A stretch of DNA of 64,000 nt from an uncultured Alphaproteobacteria bacterium. GTDB taxonomy: Bacteria; Pseudomonadota; Alphaproteobacteria; Rhodobacterales; Rhodobacteraceae. A program made the position numbers and the translations under genes. The stretch's first letter is position 1. Every line of letters begins with the position of its first letter. The notes beneath the pieces were generated by a model, which was given only the letters and a program-made list of their open reading frames with translations, searched no databases and was not told the origin of the DNA. Positions 9,701 through 18,953 of this stretch are shown in pieces. The stretch spans positions 1-64,000 of the forward strand of contig CACKFK010000003.1 of the NCBI GenBank assembly GCA_902599445.1, read 5' to 3'.

Positions 9701-11149
9701 ATGCTTTCTAAAGAGTTAAGAGCAGCCAGCCAAATCGTGGCTATTGTTGGATTAATTTTTTCCATTTTAATGTTTGTACCTTGGTTAGCTTCTTTAGCAA
9801 TTGGTTGGTATGGTGGCGAACCTTTCTTGTGGTCTGGATTAACCGCCGGTTTTGGTTGTGTTTTAATTTTGTTAGCAACGAGGGGTGAAACCCCCAGGAT
9901 TTCAGCCCGTTTTGGAATTTTGGTGGTAAACATGCTGTGGTGGATCATTCCATTAATATGTGCTGTGCCATTCATGTTGTCTCTCCCAGATTTAACCATT
10001 ATGGATGCGATCTTTGAGGCCACATCCGGTCTTACAACCACAGGAGCTACTGTTTTATCTAACTTAGTTGAGCAGCCAAGACCTATTCTTCTTTGGAGAT
10101 CTATCATGCAGTGGATTGGGGGATTAGGAATTTTATCCCTTGGTTTGATATTATTACCGTTTTTGAGAGTAGGAGGCATGCAGTTATTCAGAATGGAAAA
10201 TTCAGACAGAGCTGAAAAACCTCTGCCGAGATTAATAGAAATATCAAAATCAATCATTTTAATATACCTCTTCCTGTCGGGGGCATGTGCGCTAGCTTAT
10301 GTAGCGGTTGGGGTTGCACCTTTTGACTCGATAGCTCATGCAATGACAACGGTCGCAACGGGAGGGTTTTCAACTCATGACGAGTCCATAGGCTTTTATA
10401 GGGATTCTGCTGTCTTGTGGGTTGCTATAATATTTATGTTTTTGGGTGGATTGCCATTCAGCTTTTTCATCGCTTTGTTTTTTACGAGAAGTCTTCCAAA
10501 ACCAGATCCTCAGATCTATTTTTTCCTGTTGCTAATTGTAACGGCAAGTTTTGTAGTAATTTTGGTAGATCTAACGTCAAGCGAATTAAGTTTTTTCAAA
10601 ATTTCAGAATACATTTTTAACGTTGTGGCTATAATTACTACCACAGGCTATGCGTCGGGGGATTTTATGTCTTATTCAGGCATAGGCCCAGTTTTATTTT
10701 TCTTTTTGATTTTTATAGGAGGTTGTGCGGGCTCTACGTCTGGGGGCATAAAAATATATAGATTTGTAATCCTAGCGCAATTGATTAGATCTTCACTTAA
10801 TGAGTTAATATATTCACGAGGTATCTTTCTAATCAGATATGGTCGGCAAATTGTTGATCAGGCGGTATTTAGATCTGCAATTATTTTGATAACAACTTTC
10901 TTGAGCTTTTTAGCACTATTTACAATAATCTTGGGTGCAATGGGGTTAGACTTCATTACAGCCCTTTCTGGAGCGGCTAGTGCTCTAGCAAACGTAGGTC
11001 CTGGAATTGGTGAGATCATAGGGCCAACAGGAAATTATAGTACTTTAGATGATCCTGCAAAAGGTGTATTGATTATTGCCATGATTCTAGGAAGGCTAGA
11101 GCTTTTAGTAGTAATGGCGTTATTTTTGCCTATTCTATGGCGAGATTAA
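9701..11149 (+). CDS. trkH: TrkH family potassium uptake protein
   Basis: EATSGLTTTGATVLSN, QWIGGLGI, TTTGYASGDF, GGCAGSTSGGIKIYRF selectivity-filter repeats. Confidence 0.93.
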   Translation: MLSKELRAASQIVAIVGLIFSILMFVPWLASLAIGWYGGEPFLWSGLTAGFGCVLILLATRGETPRISARFGILVVNMLWWIIPLICAVPFMLSLPDLTIMDAIFEATSGLTTTGATVLSNLVEQPRPILLWRSIMQWIGGLGILSLGLILLPFLRVGGMQLFRMENSDRAEKPLPRLIEISKSIILIYLFLSGACALAYVAVGVAPFDSIAHAMTTVATGGFSTHDESIGFYRDSAVLWVAIIFMFLGGLPFSFFIALFFTRSLPKPDPQIYFFLLLIVTASFVVILVDLTSSELSFFKISEYIFNVVAIITTTGYASGDFMSYSGIGPVLFFFLIFIGGCAGSTSGGIKIYRFVILAQLIRSSLNELIYSRGIFLIRYGRQIVDQAVFRSAIILITTFLSFLALFTIILGAMGLDFITALSGAASALANVGPGIGEIIGPTGNYSTLDDPAKGVLIIAMILGRLELLVVMALFLPILWRD

Positions 11150-11189
11150 GGTTAATATTTTGTAACCTATGTAATACTTGGAGGAAAAT

Positions 11190-11882
11190 ATGAATAAAGT
11201 GTTTCCATCTGCTCAGGAAGCTTTGGATGGCCTAGTATTCGACGGAATGAAGATAGCTGCGGGTGGTTTTGGCCTGTGTGGTATTCCTGAAGAATTGATA
11301 GCCGCTATAAAATTATTAAAGGTAAAGAACCTGGTCATTGCCTCAAACAATGCTGGTGTTGATGATTTCGGGATTGGTATTTTGCTCGAAACAAGGCAAG
11401 TCAAGAAAATGATATCTTCATATGTAGGAGAAAATGCTGAATTTATGAGACAATATCTGAGTGGAGAGTTAGAGCTGGAATTCAACCCCCAGGGTACTTT
11501 GGCTGAGAGGATGAGAGCTGGTGGAGCTGGAATTCCTGGTTTTTACACTAAAACTGGAGTTGGAACTATAATAGCTGAAGGAAAAGAGCACAAAGAATTT
11601 AATGGGATTTCATACATATTAGAGGAAGCTTTTGTAGCAGATTTGGCTATAGTTAAAGCATGGAAAGGAGACCCAGAAGGTAATCTAGTTTACCGTAAAA
11701 CAGCTCGAAATTTTAATCCCAATGCGGCAACATGCGGAAAGACATGCATTGCTGAGGTAGAGGAAATTGTACCTGTAGGCAGCTTAGACCCTGATCACAT
11801 ACATACCCCTGGAATTTTTGTGAATAGGATTATACAAGGCGAACACGAAAAACGGGTAGAAAATATGACTTTGACTGAATAA
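11190..11882 (+). CDS. scoA: CoA transferase subunit A (3-oxoacid CoA-transferase type)
   Basis: GGFGLCGIPEELI, SNNAGVDDFGIG, GTLAERMRAGGAGIPGFYT; start chosen after GGAGGA SD. Confidence 0.92.
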   Translation: MNKVFPSAQEALDGLVFDGMKIAAGGFGLCGIPEELIAAIKLLKVKNLVIASNNAGVDDFGIGILLETRQVKKMISSYVGENAEFMRQYLSGELELEFNPQGTLAERMRAGGAGIPGFYTKTGVGTIIAEGKEHKEFNGISYILEEAFVADLAIVKAWKGDPEGNLVYRKTARNFNPNAATCGKTCIAEVEEIVPVGSLDPDHIHTPGIFVNRIIQGEHEKRVENMTLTE

Positions 11883-11892
11883 GGAGTGATAA

Positions 11893-12519
11893 ATGTGGGA
11901 TAGGAACGAGATGGCTGCAAGGGCGGCTAAGGAAATCAGAGACGGGATGTATGTTAATCTGGGAATTGGTATACCCACCCTAGTTTCAAACTTCATCCCA
12001 AAGAATTTAGATGTTACTTTACAGTCAGAGAATGGAATGCTTGGTATGGGACCATTCCCCAAGGAAAGGTATGTTGATCCAGATTTAATAAACGCGGGAA
12101 AACAAACAATTACCGAGCTTGATAAAACAAGTTATTTCTCAAGTGCAGACAGTTTCGCTATGATCCGTGGAGGCCATATAGATATGGCTATACTAGGTGC
12201 TATGGAAGTATCTGAGAACGGCGATTTAGCGAACTGGATGATTCCTGGTAAACTCGTTAAAGGTATGGGGGGAGCAATGGACTTAGTTTCCGGAGTTAAA
12301 CGTGTGATAGTAATAATGGACCATACCAACAAGAAAGGAGATAGCAAGCTGCTTAAGAAGTGTACTTTACCTCTGACAGGTAGGGGTGTGGTGGATTCCC
12401 TTATCACAAATTATGGTATGTTTGAAATTATTAGTGAAGGTATAAAGATAATAGAAATAGCTGATGGAGCAAGCCTTGAACAAATCAAAGCTGCCACAGA
12501 AGGAAATCTAGTTATTTGA
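11893..12519 (+). CDS. scoB: CoA transferase subunit B (3-oxoacid CoA-transferase type)
   Basis: MYVNLGIGIPTLVSNFIP, LQSENGMLGMGPFP. Confidence 0.92.
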   Translation: MWDRNEMAARAAKEIRDGMYVNLGIGIPTLVSNFIPKNLDVTLQSENGMLGMGPFPKERYVDPDLINAGKQTITELDKTSYFSSADSFAMIRGGHIDMAILGAMEVSENGDLANWMIPGKLVKGMGGAMDLVSGVKRVIVIMDHTNKKGDSKLLKKCTLPLTGRGVVDSLITNYGMFEIISEGIKIIEIADGASLEQIKAATEGNLVI

Positions 12520-12522
12520 ATC

Positions 12523-13788
12523 CTAGCTCATGTCTGATTTTGTCTTTAGGCTAGTAATACCGAGGCCTATAGTACAAATACTCATTATCAAGGCCATAAG
12601 TTGAAATTGAACTGAAAGAGAAATATTTAAATCTAGAAAAAATCCACTAAAGAGTGGCCCAAGAGCTGATGCTATAACCATTGAGGAAGTAGCAATTGCC
12701 CTGACATCCCCAAGGTATTTAGTCCCAAAAAATTCTGGCCAAAAGGTCCCACTAAAAGAATTACTCAGACCTGTTGTCATACCTAAAAGGGCAAATGTTA
12801 AACTACTGGTTATGGGATCGTTCAAGAAACTACCAATTAAGAACCCAAACATACTAGGAATTAAATAGAAAGGGATCAACCGTCTTACACCAAATTTATC
12901 AATGAGAGATCCAGCAATGAAAGTGGAGATAATACTTACTACAGTATACACAGGAACTAGCATCGCAAATTGGTTAATTTCCCAACCCTTTTCAATTCCT
13001 AAAGTCACTTGCTGGAAAAAGAAAATTGTCCCAAACATAGATTGTGCCATTATTGCTACTAACATTGGCCATGAAACCCAACTCTTCAAAACTTCACTCT
13101 TGGTCCAATGTTTGCCATAAAGTCCACTGATATTATTGAAGCTAACATTATCTACTGCACTTTTTGGAGTTCTTTCGTTATTTAGCAATATCTTGAAGAA
13201 TAAAGCGATCAAGAGTAATAGTAGAGCAGCGATTCCCCAAGAAAACCTCCAACCTATCCATCCCATTATTGAAACAAAAATTAGTGGTAGTAAGGCTTCC
13301 CCAAAAGCAAAGCCTAGGCTTGTCACGGCAACTGTCCGGCCCCGATTTTTATGAAACCATCGTCCACATAACACCATCGATAAATGGGTGGCAAACCCTT
13401 GGCCAAAGAACCTTAAACCAAAGATCAATATTGGGAGAGCCCAAGCATGCTGAACTAGCATCATTCCAAAGCAAGAAACGGCTAAAGAAATAATTATAAT
13501 ACTACCAAGCCTACGAGGTTCCCTCTTGTCTGCAAAACCTCCAAACTTGAACATCAAAACCGCAGAAGATAGAGTGCCTACGGCGTAAATAGTACCCCAA
13601 ATAGTATGACTTATCCCGAATTCTTCCCTTATTGCTCCAGCAAAAATTGCTATAAAAAAAGTTTGGCCAAAAGAGGATGAGAAGTATAACAGTGTAGTTA
13701 TAGCCAGCCATCTGGAATTCTGAAAATAAAAGTTGTTATGGCTCATGCCCAGATTACAGTTCTTAAGTGGGATATTTACGAAAAGCAA
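12523..13788 (-). CDS. MFS transporter
   Basis: 12 TM pattern; FGGFADKREPRRLGSIIIISLAVS. Confidence 0.85.
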   Translation of the reverse strand: MLFVNIPLKNCNLGMSHNNFYFQNSRWLAITTLLYFSSSFGQTFFIAIFAGAIREEFGISHTIWGTIYAVGTLSSAVLMFKFGGFADKREPRRLGSIIIISLAVSCFGMMLVQHAWALPILIFGLRFFGQGFATHLSMVLCGRWFHKNRGRTVAVTSLGFAFGEALLPLIFVSIMGWIGWRFSWGIAALLLLLIALFFKILLNNERTPKSAVDNVSFNNISGLYGKHWTKSEVLKSWVSWPMLVAIMAQSMFGTIFFFQQVTLGIEKGWEINQFAMLVPVYTVVSIISTFIAGSLIDKFGVRRLIPFYLIPSMFGFLIGSFLNDPITSSLTFALLGMTTGLSNSFSGTFWPEFFGTKYLGDVRAIATSSMVIASALGPLFSGFFLDLNISLSVQFQLMALIMSICTIGLGITSLKTKSDMS

Positions 13789-13791
13789 GTT

Positions 13792-14136
13792 CTAATCTTG
13801 CATGCAGGAAAAGCATTTTCGTACTATCGGATTTATTCTTAGCCGTCTTATATCTATTTCTTCGCCACAATCAATACAAAACCCAAAGTCATTTTCCTTG
13901 AGTCTCTCGAGAACTTCGAGCAACTGTGATTTTCTTTGTGTGCGACGGCCCAAATTAGCTTTAGACATTTCTTTTTCTCGAATGCTATCCATTCTACTCA
14001 ATCGACCAATTAATTGTTGATCGAGTTCTACGACCTTGGAGGCACCTCTAGCATCATTTAGATTTTGCTCTAATGCTTTAAGCTCACTAAGTATCATTTT
14101 TTTTAACTCAATATATTTGCTATTTTCCATTACCAA
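13792..14136 (-). CDS. TraR/DksA family zinc-finger protein
   Basis: C-terminal FGFCIDCGEEIDIRRLRINPIVRKCFSCMQD zinc finger with coiled-coil N-terminus. Confidence 0.9.
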   Translation of the reverse strand: MVMENSKYIELKKMILSELKALEQNLNDARGASKVVELDQQLIGRLSRMDSIREKEMSKANLGRRTQRKSQLLEVLERLKENDFGFCIDCGEEIDIRRLRINPIVRKCFSCMQD

Positions 14137-14252
14137 ACATTAAGTTAAGGTTGTTACAAGTATATCGTAGCTTTGTTATCACAATTATCAATTTAATTGA
14201 ATCATTATGCTCAGTTCAAAAACATCTCATCAATTTATTCAGAAAGATTTCA

Positions 14253-15029
14253 ATGCCCCAAGAAACTATTATCAGCTTTGACGTAAATAATGGATTAGCC
14301 GAGGTGATCTTAAAGAGACCGGCTCAGTATAACTCATTTTCTTACAATCTAAGGGCTGAACTAACCAAAGCCCTTGAACAAATAGAAGATGATCCGAATA
14401 TCAGGGTTACTGTAATTAGAGGAGAAGGTCCTGGCTTCTGTGCAGGTGCAGATTTGACTGAGACTCCAGGAAGTTCAATCCCGGATCAGCTGGAAAAAGA
14501 GTACAAACCAATTTTTCAACAAATAGTTGATGGAAAGAAATTATATATTGCTGCAGTCCATGGTTCTGCTGCAGGAATAGGGGCCGCTCTGGCTTTAGCG
14601 TGTGATTTTTTGGTTATGTCAGAACAATCGCGCTTATCGTTAATTTTCTCTAATATAGGTCTAATTCCTGATGGTGGGGCTAACTGGTCATTATGCACAA
14701 AATTGGGATATAGCAAAGCGTTAGAGATCATAGTCCAAGGGGAACATATCAATTCTGAAGACTGTGAAAAATATGGACTGGCCAACAAGGTTTTTAAAGA
14801 AGAAAAATTTCAAGAGGAGTCTTTAGCTTGGGCTAGGGAACTAACAGAACGGTCTCCATTAGCTATTGTGGAAGCAAAAAGACTTCTGAAATTGTGTCAA
14901 AATAATACTTATTGGGATATTTTTGATGCTGAAGCCGAAGCTCAAGGTAGATTAGCCAAGACTGAAGATTTCCATAATGCAGTGCAGGCATTTTTTAATA
15001 AGAAGAAACCCGTATTTTTGGGGAAGTAA
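14253..15029 (+). CDS. Enoyl-CoA hydratase/isomerase family protein
   Basis: RGEGPGFCAGADL, HGSAAGIGAALALACDFLVMSE; start MPQETIISFD preferred over the longer ORF. Confidence 0.9.
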   Translation: MPQETIISFDVNNGLAEVILKRPAQYNSFSYNLRAELTKALEQIEDDPNIRVTVIRGEGPGFCAGADLTETPGSSIPDQLEKEYKPIFQQIVDGKKLYIAAVHGSAAGIGAALALACDFLVMSEQSRLSLIFSNIGLIPDGGANWSLCTKLGYSKALEIIVQGEHINSEDCEKYGLANKVFKEEKFQEESLAWARELTERSPLAIVEAKRLLKLCQNNTYWDIFDAEAEAQGRLAKTEDFHNAVQAFFNKKKPVFLGK

Positions 15030-15074
15030 AGTAAACCCAAAAGAAAATATTTAGAAACTCTAGCCTGGGGCAAC

Positions 15075-15971
15075 TTGTGGAACCTTGATATGAGTCATGA
15101 CTTACCTTCTTTCCAGCAGAATAATATTCTGGCAATATTTTTTATGGTTCTTACTGGTGCTTGTATGGTCGCTGTAATGGTTACTATCCGTTATACGGAT
15201 GAAAGTTTACCGTCTATTCAAGTTGCTTTCATAAGGTATCTATTCGGTCTGGTCATAATTTTTCCATTTGCTATTAGTGAACTCAAGGTAAGAAATCTTA
15301 AAATACCAATTGTCCAGCACGGAATAAGGGGAACTCTTCACGGCTTTGGCGTAGTTTTGTGGTTTTATTCTATTTCCCAAATACCATTATCAGAAGTAAC
15401 TGCCATTAGTTATCTTACCCCCATTTTCACTACTATTGGGGCCATTATTTTATTTAATGAAAGACTAACTAAACAAAGATCTTTGGCAATACTCACTGCC
15501 ATTATTGGAGCTATATTAATTCTAAAGCCAGGTATTGAAGTTATATCATCAGGAAAATCAGCTCAATTACTGAGTACCTTACTATTTGCAGCTTCATATT
15601 TAATCACAAAGATTTTGACAAAGACAGAGGGGATTTTCCTTATTGTTTTAATGTTAAATTTCTTTGCCACAATAACTTTACTACCATTTGCTTTGATGAA
15701 CTGGATCACACCATCCATGTATGATTTGGGTTTATTATTAGCTATTGCTATTTTGGCTACTTTTGGCCACTATTTTGTTACTACTGCTGTGGCCTTAGCC
15801 CCATTATCAGTGACACAACCCGTCATCTTTTTACAGCTGATTTGGTCTACTCTCATAGGGTTATTAATCTTTGGAGAGCCCATAGATTTTCTAATAATAA
15901 TAGGGGGCGGTTTTATAGTATTTGCTATTACCCAAATAGCTTACTCAGAAAAGAAAATGCAAAGTAAATAG
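15075..15971 (+). CDS. DMT family (EamA) transporter
   Basis: 10 TM EamA pattern; upstream start ambiguous (MSHDLPSFQQ also possible). Confidence 0.87.
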   Translation: MWNLDMSHDLPSFQQNNILAIFFMVLTGACMVAVMVTIRYTDESLPSIQVAFIRYLFGLVIIFPFAISELKVRNLKIPIVQHGIRGTLHGFGVVLWFYSISQIPLSEVTAISYLTPIFTTIGAIILFNERLTKQRSLAILTAIIGAILILKPGIEVISSGKSAQLLSTLLFAASYLITKILTKTEGIFLIVLMLNFFATITLLPFALMNWITPSMYDLGLLLAIAILATFGHYFVTTAVALAPLSVTQPVIFLQLIWSTLIGLLIFGEPIDFLIIIGGGFIVFAITQIAYSEKKMQSK

Positions 15972-15979
15972 ATGGTTTT

Positions 15980-16006
15980 CCCAGGGAAGGGTATACCTTC
16001 CCTGGG
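15980..16006. terminator. Strong inverted repeat between convergent genes (likely bidirectional terminator)
   Basis: CCCAGGGAAGG-GTATA-CCTTCCCTGGG perfect 11-bp stem. Confidence 0.8.
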
Positions 16007-16021
16007 GTTCTCCAGAAAATC

Positions 16022-17284
16022 TTAGCCAAACATGTCGGAGGTAATTCCAGAATACCAACCTAGACTTTCTTCGTATGTTGCTTTTCTTAGGGCTGCATCT
16101 TCGCCGGTCTTTGAAACAAAACCAGAAATTTTTGCAATCTTCTCGTCTGTTGCTTCATAAGTTGCTCCCACTTTTATCCCATTATTTGTATCAACTAGGG
16201 ACCAACAAGTGTTAGAGAATTTTGCCGGGAATAACTTCGAATCAGTTAAAGCGGCCCTTACCGCCATAGCGCATACTTTTGCTTGGGAATTCGCAGAAAA
16301 ACCTGACTTTGGCATATCTCCTTGAGCTGCCGCGTCTCCTAGAACATGTATGTCACTATTTTTTCTACTTTGCATTGTATGAGCAATAGTAGGAGCCCAA
16401 TTACCGTCTGTAACTCCTGCTAATTCAGCTATTTTCCCAGCCTTCATTGCAGGAATAACATTACAAACGTCCACTTTTTCAGGGGTCCCATCTATAATTA
16501 CTTCCATACTGTCTGGTCTAACTTCAACACCCTTTCCTCCCATATCAGGCCCTATATACTCTATCATGCCTGCATAATGCTTGTTCCAACCTTCTTCAAA
16601 AAGTCCTTGCTTTGAAAATTTAGGCTTGGGGTCAAGAACTAGGATTTTGGCTGTTGAATTCATCTTTTTTAGTTTGTGGGCTACCATAGATACTCTCTCA
16701 TACGGTCCTGGTGGGCATCGATACGGGTTTGGAGGTGCAACCATGCAATAAGTTCCACCTGATTTCATATTCTCGATCTGGGCATTTAAAAGTTGAGTTT
16801 GAGATCCAGCTTTATAGGAATGCGGCATTTTATTCTGTGATGATAAATCCCACCCAGGAACTGAGCCATCTACAAAATCAATTCCAGGTGATAGAATCAG
16901 TTTATCATAACTCAAAGATCCTCCTCCTGCCAAGGCGACGGTCCTACCATTTGAATCTACATCTACAGCCCAGTCATGTACAACATTAATGCCGTAATCA
17001 TTAGCTAATTTTCCATAGGTGTGACCAATAGAATCAAAATCTTTAAACCCACCTAAATAAAGATTTGAGAAAAAACATGTATAATAGCTTCTCGTAGGTT
17101 CCACCAGAGTAACATCTATGGCGCCTTTCGAGTCTTTGGCGATATACCTTGCTGCGGTTGCTCCTCCAGCACCTCCTCCAATTATAACTACTTGTGGTCT
17201 TGACGCTCCAAAAACCATAGGTGCTGACATTGCAGCAGTGATGCCGGCCGAAGCCGAAATAAAATGTCTTCTATTAATTGTCAT
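16022..17284 (-). CDS. FAD-dependent flavocytochrome c sulfide dehydrogenase flavoprotein (SoxF/FccB-like)
   Basis: Tat signal NRRHFISASAGITAAMSAPMVFGA, VVIIGGGAGGATAARYIAK, NPYRCPPGPYERVSM, HVLGDAAAQGDMPKSGFSANSQAKVCA. Confidence 0.88.
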   Translation of the reverse strand: MTINRRHFISASAGITAAMSAPMVFGASRPQVVIIGGGAGGATAARYIAKDSKGAIDVTLVEPTRSYYTCFFSNLYLGGFKDFDSIGHTYGKLANDYGINVVHDWAVDVDSNGRTVALAGGGSLSYDKLILSPGIDFVDGSVPGWDLSSQNKMPHSYKAGSQTQLLNAQIENMKSGGTYCMVAPPNPYRCPPGPYERVSMVAHKLKKMNSTAKILVLDPKPKFSKQGLFEEGWNKHYAGMIEYIGPDMGGKGVEVRPDSMEVIIDGTPEKVDVCNVIPAMKAGKIAELAGVTDGNWAPTIAHTMQSRKNSDIHVLGDAAAQGDMPKSGFSANSQAKVCAMAVRAALTDSKLFPAKFSNTCWSLVDTNNGIKVGATYEATDEKIAKISGFVSKTGEDAALRKATYEESLGWYSGITSDMFG

Positions 17285-17302
17285 ATTTGTTCCTCCTAAT
17301 AC

Positions 17303-18001
17303 CTAATTATTTAACGAATTGAAAAAAATTGCAAGGGAAGCAATTTCTTCATCAGAAAGTCGTTTAGAAATCATTTGCATAATTTCATTTTCCCGATGAT
17401 TATTCTTGTATGCGTGAAGAGCAGTAACGAATGGTTCTACAGGCCAATTTGTTATGGAAGGTATCCCGTTATCTTGTCCAGAGGCCTGATGACATGTGAT
17501 ACATTCACTTGATAAGTATTCTCCATAAGCATAATCGCCTTCTATTGAAAGAATTTTCTGGTCCAGCTCTGGGTCTTGATAAGACGGAATGCGAGCGTTG
17601 GCTGTAGAAACAAAAAAAACATAATCTATTAATTCTGATCTATCACTTTCCTTGGTGATTCCAGCAAATTTCATACTTGTTCCTTTTATAAATCCTCGGG
17701 GATTTTCTAAGTACTTATTGAGTGATTCCCTATTCCATGAATTACCCAACCTACCCATATTCTCTACCGCCTTAGAATACTTATAACCAACAATTGAACC
17801 CATAATCCTGCCATTAAGAGCATTTAGATGAGGGCCTACTGAATTTTTAGCATCAGGACCTATTTGGTGACAGCTTTTACATTTTTTGAAGAGTTTTGGT
17901 CCGCGATCATCTGCCAAGGCATAAACACTTAAGTAGCAGCTTATAAAAATAATTACTGTGCTAAATAGGATCTTTTTGAACTGACAAAATCTTGAGTGCA
18001 T
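17303..18001 (-). CDS. Diheme cytochrome c: N-terminal class I cyt c2-like domain plus C-terminal FccA/SoxE-like domain
   Basis: Signal peptide; two haem motifs CKSCH and CITCH; VGPHLNALNGRIMGSIVGYKYSKAV...GTSMKFAGI resembles class I cyt c. Confidence 0.85.
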   Translation of the reverse strand: MHSRFCQFKKILFSTVIIFISCYLSVYALADDRGPKLFKKCKSCHQIGPDAKNSVGPHLNALNGRIMGSIVGYKYSKAVENMGRLGNSWNRESLNKYLENPRGFIKGTSMKFAGITKESDRSELIDYVFFVSTANARIPSYQDPELDQKILSIEGDYAYGEYLSSECITCHQASGQDNGIPSITNWPVEPFVTALHAYKNNHRENEIMQMISKRLSDEEIASLAIFFNSLNN

Positions 18002-18068
18002 GACTTATAATATCTTCTCTATGCTCTGCTATCAAGTGGCTCTAGTGCCACTCTAATTCTACTAATGA

Positions 18069-18953
18069 TTATTGACACTTTTTATAGAAAGCTGTGATTT
18101 GGTCAGAAATTAAATCTGGATCCTCTTCATGCATTAAATGTCCATGATTATTGTTCATCTGAACCTCTGATTTTTTTATTTCCTTAGATGCCTTTATGCT
18201 ATCAGCATTTTCCACTATCGAGTCTTTTGCTCCCAATATAAATGAAATTGGTACATTTAAGTCAGACCACTTGAGTATCAGCTCACTTAAATTCCATTGG
18301 GACATCATTGCCAGTGTTCCTTCGACATGTGCTTTGTCTGAAATTAATTTTTGGTAAAGAGATATTCCGTCAGAATTTATTTTGCTTCCAGTAATTTTTA
18401 AGAATTTTTCAACCTGGTTTTTAGAGGCATATAGTGAGGTAAAAAGGGGGACTGTAAAAGGGCTCATTGACAAAAGTTTAGCAAGGAAAGGATATAATAT
18501 TCCTGCGAATCCAGAAAAATTTCCTAGGGCGCCATTTAGACAGATTATACCCTTTAAGTCCTCTTTTGAAATAAGTCCCAAATTTATGGCAATGGCAGAA
18601 CCGGCTGAATGTCCCACTATAAGATTGGGTTTAATTTTTTGTTTGTTCAACATACTGGATAAATCCTCTGTTATCAGTTCTAAACTACATCTTCTTTTTG
18701 TTCCTAATTTTGTAAATCCATGGCCAGGAAGATCTACCAGTATTACCCTGAATTTGCTTTCAAGTTTACTAAGTAATAAACGCCAACTATGTGTAGAGGC
18801 TCCAGCGCCATGGATGAGTAATAAAGTCGGTAATCTAGATGGTGTATTTTGATAATTATTAGTATCCTGTATGTGCCAATCATGGGGATAAGAATTAATA
18901 AACTGGCTTAGCTTAGAATGAGGCCAATATTCCTTTTCCCTTTCCCAATTCAT
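18069..18953 (-). CDS. bchO: Alpha/beta hydrolase, magnesium chelatase-associated BchO
   Basis: LLIHGAGASTHSWRLLL, VGHSAGSAIAINL; directly follows bchD. Confidence 0.92.
   Translation of the reverse strand: MNWEREKEYWPHSKLSQFINSYPHDWHIQDTNNYQNTPSRLPTLLLIHGAGASTHSWRLLLSKLESKFRVILVDLPGHGFTKLGTKRRCSLELITEDLSSMLNKQKIKPNLIVGHSAGSAIAINLGLISKEDLKGIICLNGALGNFSGFAGILYPFLAKLLSMSPFTVPLFTSLYASKNQVEKFLKITGSKINSDGISLYQKLISDKAHVEGTLAMMSQWNLSELILKWSDLNVPISFILGAKDSIVENADSIKASKEIKKSEVQMNNNHGHLMHEEDPDLISDQITAFYKKCQ

Noticed and set aside
13136-13493. Short plus-strand ORFs opposite the MFS gene
   Set aside because: Antisense to a well-supported transporter; no independent signal.
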